DNA of 64,000 bases, taken from the NCBI RefSeq assembly GCF_008704495.1, contig NZ_CP023699.1:3348001-3412000 (forward strand), in the 5' to 3' direction. This DNA comes from Streptomyces kanamyceticus (GTDB lineage Bacteria > Actinomycetota > Actinomycetes > Streptomycetales > Streptomycetaceae). The notes under the pieces are model-generated. The model made no database searches. It was not told where the DNA came from and was given only the letters and a program-made list of their open reading frames with translations. This document shows positions 18,002-30,229 of the stretch, in pieces. The position numbers were made by a program, and so were the translations under genes. Position 1 is the stretch's first letter; every line of letters begins with the position of its first letter.

Positions 18002-18040
18002 AAGCCCGGGAGACAGGTACGCCCCCTGTTTCCCGGGCTT
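18002..18040. terminator. Terminator after the chitinase gene
   Basis: AAGCCCGGG pairs with CCCGGGCTT, with a second inner CAGG/CCTG stem, followed by TTCG. It lies 12 bases after the chitinase stop. Confidence 0.8.
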
Positions 18041-18111
18041 TCGTGTCTTTATCCGCGGGCCGTATGCGGCTGGGCGCGCAGTTCCCCGCGCCCCTTACGG
18101 GGCGCCCGTAC

Positions 18112-18561
18112 TCACGCCACGTTCACTCGCTGGCCCGGCGGTGCCGCCTCAAGCCACGCCAGGAAACCCGTCAGCGCGTCCTCGCTCATCGCCAGTTCCA
18201 GGCGGACGCCACGGTGCAGGCAGCCCAGGACTATGGCGTCGGAGAGCAGGGCCAGCTCCTCCTCGCCGTCGGGGGCGCGGCGGTCGACGACCTCGATGGC
18301 CGAGCGTTCGAGGACCCGGCGGGGTCGGGGAGCGTAGGAGAAGACGCGGAACCACTCGATCCGGTCACCGTTGTAGCGGGCGACCCCGTAGCCCCAGCCT
18401 TTGCCGGACGTGTCGCCCTTCTCGGGCGCGTCCCAGCGCAGGCTGCAATCGAACGTTCCGCCGGAGCGCTGGATCAGCCGACGGCGCAGGCCGAAGACGA
18501 AGAGCCCCACCAATACCAGCGCGATCACAGCAAGTCCGCACACGAGCAGAGTGAGGATCAT
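18112..18561 (-). CDS. DUF2550 membrane-anchored protein
   Basis: 149 residues: one N-terminal membrane helix (residues 2-24), a short Arg-rich stop-transfer, then a beta-rich soluble domain with SGGTFDCSLRWD and GWGYGVARYNGDRIEWFRVFS. This is the DUF2550 family found after the ATP synthase operon in Actinobacteria; function unknown. Start ATG 18561 has GAGGAGG nine bases upstream. A strong hairpin separates it from atpC, so it may have its own promoter. Confidence 0.85.
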   Translation of the reverse strand: MILTLLVCGLAVIALVLVGLFVFGLRRRLIQRSGGTFDCSLRWDAPEKGDTSGKGWGYGVARYNGDRIEWFRVFSYAPRPRRVLERSAIEVVDRRAPDGEEELALLSDAIVLGCLHRGVRLELAMSEDALTGFLAWLEAAPPGQRVNVA

Positions 18562-18615
18562 CGGCACCGACCTCCTCGCCTCTTCGAACGGACCAATACA
18601 TTGCACCCGCATTGC

Positions 18616-18664
18616 CTCAGCCGCGACCCGGTCCGGAATGTTCCCGGACCTGGCCGCGGCTGAG
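18616..18664. terminator. Terminator at the end of the atp operon
   Basis: CTCAGCCGCG pairs with CGCGGCTGAG, with an inner GGTCCGG/CCCGGACC stem. It lies 24 bases after the atpC stop on the minus strand and before the DUF2550 gene. Confidence 0.75.
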
Positions 18665-18687
18665 TCACGTTACGCCGCGCGCTGGGG

Positions 18688-19059
18688 TCAGCGCGCCACC
18701 GCACGCAGTCGGACGTCGGCACGCCGCTCGGCGGAGGCGTCGGCCTCCGACTTCGCGCGCTCCAGCGCCCGCTCCGCACGCTGGACGTCGATCTCGTCGG
18801 ACAGCTCCGCGATCTCGGCCAGCAGCGACAGCTTGTCGTCCGCGAAGGAGATGAATCCGCCGTGGACAGCGGCGACGACAGTGTTGCCGTCGCTCGTACG
18901 AATGGTCACCGGGCCCGACTCCAGCACACCGAGCAGCGGCTGGTGACCGGGCATGACGCCGATGTCGCCGGACGTGGTGCGCGCGACGACCAGGGTGGCC
19001 TCACCGGACCAGACACTGCGGTCCGCTGCGACCAGCTCGACATGCAGCTCAGCAGCCAA
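18688..19059 (-). CDS. atpC: F1 ATP synthase epsilon subunit
   Basis: 123 residues; inhibitory/coupling subunit of the F1 central stalk. The N-terminal beta sandwich contains VSGDIGVMPGHQPLL-type residues (here TTSGDIGVMPGHQPLLGVLE), followed by a two-helix C-terminal hairpin, shorter than in E. coli as usual in Actinobacteria. Last gene of the atp operon; the gap to atpD (132 bases) contains a strong hairpin. Confidence 0.96.
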   Translation of the reverse strand: MAAELHVELVAADRSVWSGEATLVVARTTSGDIGVMPGHQPLLGVLESGPVTIRTSDGNTVVAAVHGGFISFADDKLSLLAEIAELSDEIDVQRAERALERAKSEADASAERRADVRLRAVAR

Positions 19060-19127
19060 GGGTGGCTCCTCGGGTCACCACCCGGCGGTTCGGCCGGGTG
19101 TTGGGTCAAATTCTAGTGGGCGTACGA

Positions 19128-19172
19128 AGAGGGGCGGGACACGGCCCCTGCGCGGGGTGTACCCGCCCCTCT
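19128..19172. terminator. Intra-operon hairpin between atpD and atpC
   Basis: AGAGGGGCGGG pairs with CCCGCCCCTCT across a ~22-base loop. It has no T-run, so it may be an RNA-processing or partial-termination element lowering epsilon output rather than a full terminator (inference). Confidence 0.55.
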
Positions 19173-19191
19173 CCGCGATGAGCTACGAAGC

Positions 19192-21551
<2,360 letters not shown>

Positions 21552-21571
21552 GAGTCAGGTCCCTTCCGTCG

Positions 21572-23164
21572 TCACTTACCGGCGGCGGCCGGAGCGTCCT
21601 CGCCGAGAAGCTTCCCGTCCGAGGTCTCGAACTGCTTCTTGAACTCCGCGATGGCGTCGCTGACAGCGGTGAGCGTGTCGTCCGACATCTTGCCGCCCTC
21701 CTTGATGGAGGTCATGAGGCCCTGCTCCTTGCGGTGCAGGTACTCGAGCAGCTCGCGCTCGAAGCGACGGATGTCCTTGACCGGCACCTCGTCCATGCGC
21801 CCGGTGGTACCGGCCCACACGGACACGACCTGGTCCTCGGTCGCCATCGGCTCGTACTGCGGCTGCTTGAGCAGCTCGACCATGCGCTGGCCGCGCTCGA
21901 GCTGGGCCTTGGACGCGGCGTCCAGGTCGGAACCGAAGGCGGCGAACGCCTCCAGCTCACGGAACTGGGCGAGGTCCACACGGAGGCGACCGGAAACCTG
22001 CTTCATCGCCTTGTGCTGCGCGGAACCACCGACTCGGGAGACGGAGATACCGACGTTCAGCGCGGGGCGCTGACCGGCGTTGAAGAGGTCCGACTCCAGG
22101 AAGCACTGGCCGTCGGTGATGGAGATGACGTTGGTCGGGATGAACGCCGACACGTCGTTCGCCTTGGTCTCGACGACCGGCAGACCGGTCATCGAGCCCT
22201 TGCCCAGCTCGTCGGAGAGCTTCGCGCAGCGCTCGAGCAGACGCGAGTGGACGTAGAAGACGTCACCCGGGTAGGCCTCGCGCCCCGGCGGGCGGCGGAG
22301 CAGCAGGGACACGGCGCGGTAGGCGTCGGCCTGCTTCGAGAGGTCGTCGAAGATGATGAGGACGTGCTTGCCCTCGTACATCCAGTGCTGGCCGATGGCC
22401 GAACCGGTGTACGGCGCCAGGTACTTGAAGCCGGCCGGGTCGGACGCCGGGGCGGCGACGATGGTCGTGTACTCCAGCGCGCCGGCCTCTTCGAGCGCAC
22501 CACGCACGGAGGCGATGGTGGAGCCCTTCTGACCGATGGCGACGTAGATGCAGCGCACCTGCTTGTTCACGTCGCCCGAGCGCCAGTTGTCGCGCTGGTT
22601 GATGATCGTGTCGACGGCCAGGGCGGTCTTGCCCGTCTGGCGGTCACCAATGATCAGCTGACGCTGGCCACGGCCGATCGGGGTCATGGCGTCGACGGCC
22701 TTGTAGCCGGTCTCCATCGGCTCGTGCACCGACTTGCGCTGCATGACCGTGGGGGCCTGCAGCTCAAGGGCACGGCGGCCGACGGTGTCGATGTCGCCGA
22801 GGCCGTCGATCGGGTTGCCGAGCGGGTCGACGACGCGGCCGAGGTAACCCTCGCCCACCGCGACCGACAGGACCTCGCCCGTACGGCTGACCGACTGGCC
22901 CTCCTCGATGCCGCTGAACTCACCGAGGACGATCGAACCGATCTCGCGCTCTTCAAGGTTAAGCGCGAGACCGAGGGTCCCGTCCTCGAACTTCAGCAGC
23001 TCGTTGGCCATGGCCGAGGGCAGGCCCTCGACCTTCGCGATGCCGTCGCCGGCAAGGGTGACCGTACCGACCTCCTCGCGCGAGGCCGCGTCCGGCTTGT
23101 ACGCCTGGACAAAGTTCTCCAGCGCGTCCCGGATCTCCTCCGGCCGGATCGTGAGCTCCGCCAT
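21572..23164 (-). CDS. atpA: F1 ATP synthase alpha subunit
   Basis: 530 residues; non-catalytic nucleotide-binding subunit of F1. P-loop GDRQTGKT at 173-180, [16 protein letters not shown], and the arginine-finger region [11 protein letters not shown]. The C terminus has a short Ala-rich extension. The 112-base gap to atpH holds two hairpins. Confidence 0.98.
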   Translation of the reverse strand: MAELTIRPEEIRDALENFVQAYKPDAASREEVGTVTLAGDGIAKVEGLPSAMANELLKFEDGTLGLALNLEEREIGSIVLGEFSGIEEGQSVSRTGEVLSVAVGEGYLGRVVDPLGNPIDGLGDIDTVGRRALELQAPTVMQRKSVHEPMETGYKAVDAMTPIGRGQRQLIIGDRQTGKTALAVDTIINQRDNWRSGDVNKQVRCIYVAIGQKGSTIASVRGALEEAGALEYTTIVAAPASDPAGFKYLAPYTGSAIGQHWMYEGKHVLIIFDDLSKQADAYRAVSLLLRRPPGREAYPGDVFYVHSRLLERCAKLSDELGKGSMTGLPVVETKANDVSAFIPTNVISITDGQCFLESDLFNAGQRPALNVGISVSRVGGSAQHKAMKQVSGRLRVDLAQFRELEAFAAFGSDLDAASKAQLERGQRMVELLKQPQYEPMATEDQVVSVWAGTTGRMDEVPVKDIRRFERELLEYLHRKEQGLMTSIKEGGKMSDDTLTAVSDAIAEFKKQFETSDGKLLGEDAPAAAGK

Positions 23165-23212
23165 CTGGGTTCCCTGCTCTCCTTGTTGGGCCCGAAAGTT
23201 TTCTTGGGGGGT

Positions 23213-23259
23213 CTGGGGTCAGCCCCCAGGAATCCTCTGCACGGCCCAACTAGGGCCGT
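23213..23259. other. Two hairpins between atpH and atpA
   Basis: CTGGGG/CCCCAG (23213-23229) and ACGGCCC/GGGCCGT (23241-23259) lie in the 112-base gap. The first belongs to a G-run/C-run hairpin type that also occurs at the start of prmC. It may affect the atpH/atpA protein ratio. Confidence 0.5.
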
Positions 23260-23276
23260 AGGTCATGCTTGTTGAG

Positions 23277-24101
23277 TTACTGGCCGACCACGCGGCGACC
23301 GGCTTCCTCGATGCGGTCCGCGATCGAGCCGTTGATGAGCTCGTCGCCCACCTGGACCGTGATCCCGCCGAGGACCTCGGGGTCCACATCGAGGTTGAGG
23401 TGCATCGAGCGTCCGTACACCTTGGCCAGGACGGCGCCGAGACGCTCCTTCTGCCGGTCCGAGAGCGGAACGGCGGAGGTGACGACGGCGACCATGCGGT
23501 TGCGACGGTCCGCGGCCAGCTTGGAGAGGGACTCGAGTCCCTCTTCCAGGCTACGTCCACGCGGCGCGGTCACAAGGCGCTCGATGAGCCGCTCCGTGAC
23601 GGTCTCGGCGCGACCGCCGAGCAGGCTGCGCAGCAGCTCGCCCTTGGCCGTGCCGGTGGCGGCGCGGTCGGTCAGCGCGGCGCGCAGCTCGGTGCTCGAC
23701 GCGACGATCCGGCCGAACCGGAAGAGCTCGTCCTCGACGTTGTCCAGGGCGCCGGACTTCTGCGCACCGGTCAGGTCGGCGAGGTCGGCCAGCTCCTCGA
23801 GGGCGTCCACCAGGTCACGCGACCGCGACCAGCGCGAGCGCACCATGCCCGCCACCAGGTCGGCGGTCTCGCCGCCCACCTGGCCGGTGAGGAGACGGCC
23901 CGCGAGCTCGGCCTTGGCCTCACCGGACTGTGCCGGATCGGTCAGGACCCGGCGCAGCGAGACCTCACGGTTGAACAGCGCGGTGACCGCGGCCAGCTCG
24001 TCGGCGAGCTTCTTCGCGTCGACCGAGGTGCTGTCGGTCAGCGCGTCGAGGCGCTCACGCGCGGCGGCCAGGGCCTCGCGGCTCGCTCCGTGCGCTGTCA
24101 T
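23277..24101 (-). CDS. atpH: F1 ATP synthase delta subunit
   Basis: 274 residues; links F1 to the peripheral stalk. It is longer than the ~180-residue E. coli subunit, as usual in Actinobacteria, with an N-terminal helical extension before the six-helix delta domain. The C-terminal part PEVLGGITVQVGDELINGSI is the family signature. ATG overlaps the atpF stop by four bases. Confidence 0.96.
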   Translation of the reverse strand: MTAHGASREALAAARERLDALTDSTSVDAKKLADELAAVTALFNREVSLRRVLTDPAQSGEAKAELAGRLLTGQVGGETADLVAGMVRSRWSRSRDLVDALEELADLADLTGAQKSGALDNVEDELFRFGRIVASSTELRAALTDRAATGTAKGELLRSLLGGRAETVTERLIERLVTAPRGRSLEEGLESLSKLAADRRNRMVAVVTSAVPLSDRQKERLGAVLAKVYGRSMHLNLDVDPEVLGGITVQVGDELINGSIADRIEEAGRRVVGQ

Positions 24102-24646
24102 CGAGTTGCCTCGGCCTTCTCCTCGAGCTCGTCGAGGAAGCGGTCGATCGTGCGGCTCTGCCGGGCGTGGTCCTCCAGGGACTCACCGACGAGCTTGCCG
24201 GCCAGGTCGGTGGCCAGCTGGCCCACGTCCTGACGCAGCGACTGCGCGGCGGCCTTGCGGTCGGCGGCGAGCTGCGCGTGACCGGCGGCGACGATCTCCT
24301 CGCGCTGACGCTGGCCCTCGGCCCGCATCTCGGCGATGAGCTGGGCGCCCTGCTCCTGCGCCTCCTGGCGCAGACGCGCGGCCTCGTGACGAGCCTCGGC
24401 GAGCTGAGCCTTGTACTGCTCAAGAACGCTCTGGGCCTCGGTCTGAGCGGCCTCGGCCTTCTCGATACCGCCTTCGATCGCCTCCCGGCGCTCGTCCAGA
24501 ACCTTGTTGATGTTCGGGAGGAGCTTCTTCCAGAAGAAGAAGAAGACGATGGCGAAGGCAAGGGCGCCGACGAGCAGCTCAGGACCCGGCGGGACGAGCG
24601 GGTTCTGCTCTTCCTCGGCCGCCAGCTGAACCAGGTTGGCGATCAC
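24098..24646 (-). CDS. atpF: F0 ATP synthase b subunit
   Basis: 182 residues; peripheral stalk. One N-terminal membrane helix (about residues 22-42, LLVGALAFAIVFFFFWKKLLP), then a long charged Ala/Glu/Gln-rich helix that dimerises. Overlaps atpH by ATGA; 38 bases after atpE. Confidence 0.96.
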   Translation of the reverse strand: MIANLVQLAAEEEQNPLVPPGPELLVGALAFAIVFFFFWKKLLPNINKVLDERREAIEGGIEKAEAAQTEAQSVLEQYKAQLAEARHEAARLRQEAQEQGAQLIAEMRAEGQRQREEIVAAGHAQLAADRKAAAQSLRQDVGQLATDLAGKLVGESLEDHARQSRTIDRFLDELEEKAEATR

Positions 24647-24684
24647 ATCAATGCCTTTCGTCGAAAAGTGTCAGTAAGAAGTGC

Positions 24685-25017
<333 letters not shown>

Positions 25018-25833
25018 TCAGTGGTGCTTCGCGAGAGCGCCCTGGATGTACGAGCAGGCGAGGAGCACGAAGACGTACGCCTGGACGGCCTGCACGAAAA
25101 GCTCGAAGAGGATCATGACCACGGTCATCACGAAGGAGACACCGGCGGCCGGGATCATGTAGCTGTTCAGCAGGTACCAGGAGGCGACGGTGAACATCAC
25201 CAGCATCAGGTGACCGGCGAACATGTTGGCGAACAGTCGCACCGCGTGCGTGAAAGGCCGCACGAGCAGGTTCGAGAAGAGCTCGATGAACGACACGAGC
25301 CACTTGATCGGACCGAGCGAGTTGTCGTAGCCCGTGACGTTCTTCCAACCGCCCACGAACCCATGGCGCTTGAAGGTCAGCGGCAGCCAGATCAGGTAGA
25401 CCAGCAGCGCGAGCACGGCCGGATAGGCGATGACCGACGAGACCGGGAACTGCGAAAGCGGAACCACGGACCAGATGTTCATGATCCAGATGAAGAAGAA
25501 CAGCGAGACCATCAGGGGGACGTACTTCTCGCCCTCCTTCTTGCCGAGGGTCTCGTAGACGATGCCGCGGCGTACGAAGTCGTAGCCCGCCTCGCCCATC
25601 ATCTGGAGCTTGCCCGGAATCACCTTGGCCTTGCCGAAAGCGGCATAGAAGAAGGTGATGACGACGAGCGTGGTCAACAGGGCGAGCAGCATCACCTTGT
25701 TGAACTCGAACCCGCCGACCGTGAAGATCGGCTTGAAGAGGAACGAGTGCAGGCCCGGAGCCGGGAAGCCGCATCCGTCGGACATGATCCGACAGCTCCA
25801 GTCAAAGGCGAGCTCAGTTTGGTCAGCACTCAC
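25018..25833 (-). CDS. atpB: F0 ATP synthase a subunit
   Basis: 271 residues, five to six membrane helices; forms the two proton half-channels against the c ring. The essential Arg is in THAVRLFANMFAGHL. GTG 25833 is chosen because AAGGAG lies six bases upstream; the frame runs on to 25869. The first gene of the operon proper after atpI, which is 228 bases upstream. Confidence 0.95.
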   Translation of the reverse strand: MSADQTELAFDWSCRIMSDGCGFPAPGLHSFLFKPIFTVGGFEFNKVMLLALLTTLVVITFFYAAFGKAKVIPGKLQMMGEAGYDFVRRGIVYETLGKKEGEKYVPLMVSLFFFIWIMNIWSVVPLSQFPVSSVIAYPAVLALLVYLIWLPLTFKRHGFVGGWKNVTGYDNSLGPIKWLVSFIELFSNLLVRPFTHAVRLFANMFAGHLMLVMFTVASWYLLNSYMIPAAGVSFVMTVVMILFELFVQAVQAYVFVLLACSYIQGALAKHH

Positions 25834-26061
25834 CGCGGGCTCCTTCGGCGTGACGCATAGGTACGGCAACCTCGTTGTCGTGTCGGCGCGGCGCGCAGCC
25901 GCGGGTCGGCACCGGACTGGTGTTTCGGAAGTGGGAGCGGCGTTCAGGCATCGAGCCTCGCGATCGTGCAGGCGTCAGCTCAGATGCCCGCGCCAGCAGT
26001 GCCGCAGTTGGCACCGGACGATAGCAGCATCTCGAACGGGCATTTATCCCGCCCCTACCCT

Positions 26062-26499
26062 TCACTGCGAGGACCCCGACTTCTCCGGCTTGTCGCTGTT
26101 ATCGGAGTCGGGCTCGACGTAAAGGATCTTCGCCTTCATGTGCGCGCGGGCCTGGCCGATCATCCAGACGACGGTCGCGATCACGAGCGCGAGCGCGAAT
26201 GTCTTGGGATTGAAGAGATCAGTGTCCTTGAACAGACCCACGAAGATGAGCAGCAGCAGGAGTTGGGCGACGTAGAGCATCATGCCCATCGCCTGAAACA
26301 GCTGCGGAAGCGATTTTGCCGTCCGCTGCAAGGCGTACATGCCGAGCCCCATGAAGGCGATGACGACCACAGTGCCGACGACGGCCCCGATGGCTCCCTT
26401 GCCGCCCGCGACCACACCACTGATGACGGCGACGATCGCGCCGACGGCGGCTGTGGGCACAGCGGACTGAAGGAGAGTTCGGGTGTCTTGAGACGGCAT
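26062..26499 (-). CDS. atpI: ATP synthase I protein
   Basis: 145 residues with about four membrane helices; AtpI proteins help assemble the c ring or supply Mg2+, but are dispensable in other bacteria. The C terminus is acidic and Ser/Lys rich. It heads the atp operon in its usual place. The 25834-26061 gap to atpB has no gene. The 260 bases upstream (26500-26760) hold the likely operon promoter, though no clear boxes stand out. Confidence 0.88.
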   Translation of the reverse strand: MPSQDTRTLLQSAVPTAAVGAIVAVISGVVAGGKGAIGAVVGTVVVIAFMGLGMYALQRTAKSLPQLFQAMGMMLYVAQLLLLLIFVGLFKDTDLFNPKTFALALVIATVVWMIGQARAHMKAKILYVEPDSDNSDKPEKSGSSQ

Positions 26500-26760
26500 G
26501 GCGGCAGCTCCGCTTACTGATGGGGGCAGGGTGTCGTCATGGACGAGCGTAGACCCGGGTCGAGAGGGTCCCTCGGGCCAATGGACCGTCGCACTACGGT
26601 CCTTCGGCTCTATCCCCGGGTTTCGTGAACGGTATCACAAACTATTTGATGAGGTCTTTACCTGCTCGGTGTGCTCACTGTCACACATGAGAGTGAACCT
26701 GCGCGTCTGTGCACGCTCGGCGCCAACTTGTCTGGTAATGGGGCGATTTAGTGTCGCGCC

Positions 26761-28098
26761 TCAGCGCGACGAACCCGCCTCGCGCCGATCCTGGAAGCGC
26801 GAACGGGCGCCGATCGCGGTCGCTCCGTTGACGCCCGCGGCGACCGGCGTCTTCTCCTCCTGGTCCACAGGGGTCTCCGCTCCCCCGTGCACCCCCTCCG
26901 CCCCACCGTGGGCGCCCTGTTCGGCCGCGCCGCTGCGGCGGTAGCGAGGCGGCACGAACGCCTCGGCCCAGCGCGGTGTGCGCGGTGTGAAGCGCGGCAG
27001 CAGCAGGAGCACGAGGCCGACCGCGCTGAGCGCCACGATGAGGAGCAGCATCCACACGCTCGTGGAGTGCACCGAGTACGCCACGGTGCCGAAGGCGATG
27101 AGCGCCGACCAGAAGTACATGATCAGGACCGCGCGGCTGTGCGAGTGCCCGATCTCCAGGAGCCGGTGGTGGAGGTGGCCGCGGTCGGCGGCGAAGGGCG
27201 ACTTGCCGTTCCAGGTGCGCCGCACGATCGCGAGGACCAGGTCGGCGAACGGGATGGCGATGATCGTCAGCGGCATCAGGAGCGGGATGAAGACCGGGAG
27301 CATCGCGTGCGTGGCGTCGCGGGTGCCGCCGAAGTTCAGCTTCATCGCGGCCGGGTCGACCTGTCCGGTGACGGAGATCGCGCCCGCCGCGAGGATCAGG
27401 CCGATGAGCATCGAGCCCGAGTCGCCCATGAAGATCCGGGCGGGGTGCATGTTGTGCGGCAGGAAGCCCAGGCACATGCCCATCAGGATGGCGGCGAAGA
27501 GCGTCGCGGGGGCCGCGGCCTCGATGCCGTACCCGTACCAGATCCGGTAGGCGTACATGAAGGACGCGGCGGAGGCGATGCACACCATGCCCGCCGCGAG
27601 GCCGTCGAGGCCGTCGACGAAGTTCACCGCGTTGATGGTGATCACGACGAGCGCGACGGTGAGCAGCGTGCCCTGCCACTGGGTCAGCGAGACCGTGCCG
27701 ACGCCGGGGACCGGGATCCACAGGATCGTCAGACCCTGCATGACCATGACGCCCGCGGCGATCATCTGGCCGCCGAGCTTGATCAGGGCGTCGATCTCGA
27801 ACTTGTCGTCGAGGACGCCGATCAGCCAGATCAGCGCCGCTCCGGAGAGCAGGGCGCGCGGCTCGTTGGAGTTCTCGAAGACTCCCCGCAGGTTCGGCAG
27901 GTGATCAGCGACCAGGAGCCCCGCGCACAGGCCGAAGAACATCGCGATACCGCCGAGCCGGGGCGTGGGCTCCCGGTGTACGTCACGAGCGCGGATCTCC
28001 GGCATGGCGCCGGCCACGATCGCGAACTTCCGCACCGGGCCGGTCAGCAAGTAGGTCACCGCGGCCGTGATGCAGAGGATCAGCAGGTATTCACGCAC
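26761..28098 (-). CDS. wecA: UDP-GlcNAc:undecaprenyl-phosphate GlcNAc-1-phosphate transferase (WecA/TagO family)
   Basis: A polytopic membrane enzyme of about 445 residues with ~11 helices that makes the first lipid-linked precursor for teichoic or other wall glycans. Family motifs: HREPTPRLGG, the DD motif in GVLDDKFEID, NFVDGLDGLAAG, GDSGSM, and the His-rich HLHHRLLEIGHSH loop. The C-terminal ~60 residues are a hydrophilic Gly/Ala tail. Start GTG 28098 is favoured because the G-run just upstream is then spaced correctly; ATG 28104 is the alternative. Confidence 0.93.
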   Translation of the reverse strand: MREYLLILCITAAVTYLLTGPVRKFAIVAGAMPEIRARDVHREPTPRLGGIAMFFGLCAGLLVADHLPNLRGVFENSNEPRALLSGAALIWLIGVLDDKFEIDALIKLGGQMIAAGVMVMQGLTILWIPVPGVGTVSLTQWQGTLLTVALVVITINAVNFVDGLDGLAAGMVCIASAASFMYAYRIWYGYGIEAAAPATLFAAILMGMCLGFLPHNMHPARIFMGDSGSMLIGLILAAGAISVTGQVDPAAMKLNFGGTRDATHAMLPVFIPLLMPLTIIAIPFADLVLAIVRRTWNGKSPFAADRGHLHHRLLEIGHSHSRAVLIMYFWSALIAFGTVAYSVHSTSVWMLLLIVALSAVGLVLLLLPRFTPRTPRWAEAFVPPRYRRSGAAEQGAHGGAEGVHGGAETPVDQEEKTPVAAGVNGATAIGARSRFQDRREAGSSR

Positions 28099-28228
28099 GG
28101 GCATCCCCACAGATATCGCTGGCCATCTCAGCCCCACACCCTAGCTTCGCGCGCATATGGTTGGGGACTTCCGGGTAGCGACGATGGTTGCACGATCACG
28201 CGCAGGTCACGGACGCGCCCACCCCGTC

Positions 28229-29500
28229 CTAGCCCGCATACGGCGGAAACCTGCCCACCAGTTCGCGTACCTCTTCTCGTACGTTCGGGTCTTCGCGCAC
28301 CGCGTCGACCAGCAGTCCCGCGATGCGCACCATGTCCGGCGCGGTCATCCCCTGGGTCGTGACGGCGGCGGTTCCCAGCCGTAGACCGCGGGTGTCGCCG
28401 TGCGGCAGCGCGCACGTGTCGAGGACGATCCCGGCCGCCGCGAGTCGGCCGCGGGCGGTGCGTGCGTCGACTCCCAGGGGTGTCGGATCGGCCAGAATCA
28501 GATGGGTGTCCGTACCGCCGGTGGTGATCGCGAAACCGGCGGCGGCAAGACCCTCGGCCAGCATCCGTGCGTTGATCACCACCTGATGGGCGTACGCGGT
28601 GAAGGCCGGTGTTGCCGCTTCGCCGAAGGCGACGGCCTTGGCGGCGATCGTGTGCATCTGGGCGCCGCCCTGCGTGAACGGGAAGACGGCCCGGTCGATC
28701 CGTTCGGCGAGCTCCGCCCCGCACAGCAGGAGGCCGCCCCGAGGGCCGCGCAGGACCTTGTGCGTGGTCGCGCAGACCACGTCCGCGTGCGGCACAGGGC
28801 TGGGCGCCGCTCCCCCGGCCACCAGGCCCATCGGGTGCGCCGCGTCGGCGATGAGGTAGGCGCCCGCGTCGTCGGCGATCTCGCGGAAGGCCGCGTAGTC
28901 GATGTGCCGCGGATAGGAGATCGAGCCGCAGACGATGGCCTTGGGGCGATGCGTACGGGCCAGGGCGCGCACCTGGTCGTAGTCGATGAGGCCGCTCTCG
29001 GGATCCACTCCGTAGCCGACGAAGTCGAACCAGCGTCCGGAGAAGTTCGCGGGTGAGCCGTGCGTGAGGTGTCCGCCGTACGGCAGTCCCATCGCGAGGA
29101 CCGTGTCCCCCGGTCTCAGCAGCGCGGCGTACGCGGCGAGCACCGCGGAGGACCCGGAGTGCGGCTGTACGTTGGCGTGCTCGGCGCCGAAGAGCGCCTT
29201 GGCGCGGTCGACGGCGATCCGCTCGGCGACGTCCACGAGCTCGCAGCCGCCGTGGTGCCGGGCGCCGGGGTAGCCCTCCGCGTACTTGTTGGCGAGCGGG
29301 GAGCCCAGGGCGGTGAGGACGGCGGGCGAGGTGAAGTTCTCCGCGGCGATCAGCTGCAGGGAGTCGGACTGCCGCACGACCTCCCCCACCAGGACGTCGG
29401 CGAGCTCCGGGTCCTGTCGGCGCAGCGCGTCGAGATCCGTGTACGCGACGGAGGCGCCGCTGGACGCGGTGCCCTCCGTGGTGACCGTGCTGAGCGACAT
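28229..29500 (-). CDS. glyA: Serine hydroxymethyltransferase family protein
   Basis: 423 residues; PLP enzyme that interconverts serine and glycine with tetrahydrofolate. Seen: NKYAEGYPGARHHGG, HSGSSAVLAAYAALLRPGD, and the PLP Lys in ATTHKVLRGPRGG. The His stack residue is in DAAHPMGLVAGG. Streptomyces usually carries a second glyA elsewhere, and this copy lies in the wecA-prmC cluster, so it may be the accessory one (recollection). A GC-rich palindrome separates it from the upstream phosphatase gene. Confidence 0.9.
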   Translation of the reverse strand: MSLSTVTTEGTASSGASVAYTDLDALRRQDPELADVLVGEVVRQSDSLQLIAAENFTSPAVLTALGSPLANKYAEGYPGARHHGGCELVDVAERIAVDRAKALFGAEHANVQPHSGSSAVLAAYAALLRPGDTVLAMGLPYGGHLTHGSPANFSGRWFDFVGYGVDPESGLIDYDQVRALARTHRPKAIVCGSISYPRHIDYAAFREIADDAGAYLIADAAHPMGLVAGGAAPSPVPHADVVCATTHKVLRGPRGGLLLCGAELAERIDRAVFPFTQGGAQMHTIAAKAVAFGEAATPAFTAYAHQVVINARMLAEGLAAAGFAITTGGTDTHLILADPTPLGVDARTARGRLAAAGIVLDTCALPHGDTRGLRLGTAAVTTQGMTAPDMVRIAGLLVDAVREDPNVREEVRELVGRFPPYAG

Positions 29501-29557
29501 GGTGGGCTCCGGGGCCGTGCGGGGGTGACCTCAGATCCAATGTAGGCCCGCGGGGGC

Positions 29558-29573
29558 GGGCCCGCGCGGGCCC
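29558..29573. terminator. GC palindrome between the phosphatase gene and glyA
   Basis: GGGCCCGCGCGGGCCC is a perfect 16-base palindrome just after the phosphatase stop on the minus strand, within a longer GC-rich hairpin. No T-run; weak evidence for termination. Confidence 0.35.
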
Positions 29574-29578
29574 GGAGT

Positions 29579-30229
29579 CTAGGTGTGGGCGTTCACCCCG
29601 GTCAGGGCCGTCACCACGGGGTCCAGGGCCTGGTTGATCTCGTCGCCGACCGAGCGGAAGAAGGGCAGGGGTGCCCCGTAGGGGTCGTACACCTCGTCGG
29701 CCTCCACGTTGGGGGCGAGGAGCCAGCCGCGCAGGGCCGCCGCGGCGCGCACCAGGGCCCTGGCGCGCTCCACCACGCCCTCGTCGGGGTCGGGCAGGGT
29801 CGTCGGGTCTATGGCCCGCACGAGCCGCGTGAACTCCTTGAGCGTGAACGTGCGCAGGCCCGCCGAGTGGCCCATCGAGATGACCTGCGCCCGGTGGTCG
29901 CGGGTCGCCGTCAGGACGAGGTCGGCGCGGATGACGTGGTCGTCGAGGAGCTCGCGGCCCATGAACCCGGTGGCGTCCGCGCCGAAGTCCGCGAGGACGG
30001 TCTCGGCGTTGGTCTCCATGGGGGCGCCCTCGTGGCCCCAGGTGCCCGCGCTCTCCACGATCAGACCGCCCGTGAAGGGGTCGCCGAGCCGGTCGGCCAG
30101 GGCATGCCGGGTCAGCCGCTCGGTGATCGGCGAGCGGCACACGTTGCCGGTGCTGACGTGGAGGATGCGGAACGCGCCCGCAGAGCCCGGGAAGCCCGCT
30201 ATGCCACGCCCCGTCTCAGGGGCTGTCAA
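29579..30229 (-). CDS. Low-molecular-weight protein-tyrosine-phosphatase-like protein
   Basis: 216 residues. The low-Mr phosphatase loop is ILHVSTGNVCRSPITERL: the usual C-X5-R is present as CRSP preceded by TGN, where many family members have VCxGNxCRSP. The first Cys of that loop is replaced by Ser or Thr, so catalysis is uncertain. The C-terminal DPDEGVVERA replaces the usual DP loop. TTG 30229 overlaps the Sua5 stop (TTGA) with GAGGTGG upstream. It could be a wall- or glycan-linked phosphatase given its neighbours. Confidence 0.8.
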   Translation of the reverse strand: MTAPETGRGIAGFPGSAGAFRILHVSTGNVCRSPITERLTRHALADRLGDPFTGGLIVESAGTWGHEGAPMETNAETVLADFGADATGFMGRELLDDHVIRADLVLTATRDHRAQVISMGHSAGLRTFTLKEFTRLVRAIDPTTLPDPDEGVVERARALVRAAAALRGWLLAPNVEADEVYDPYGAPLPFFRSVGDEINQALDPVVTALTGVNAHT

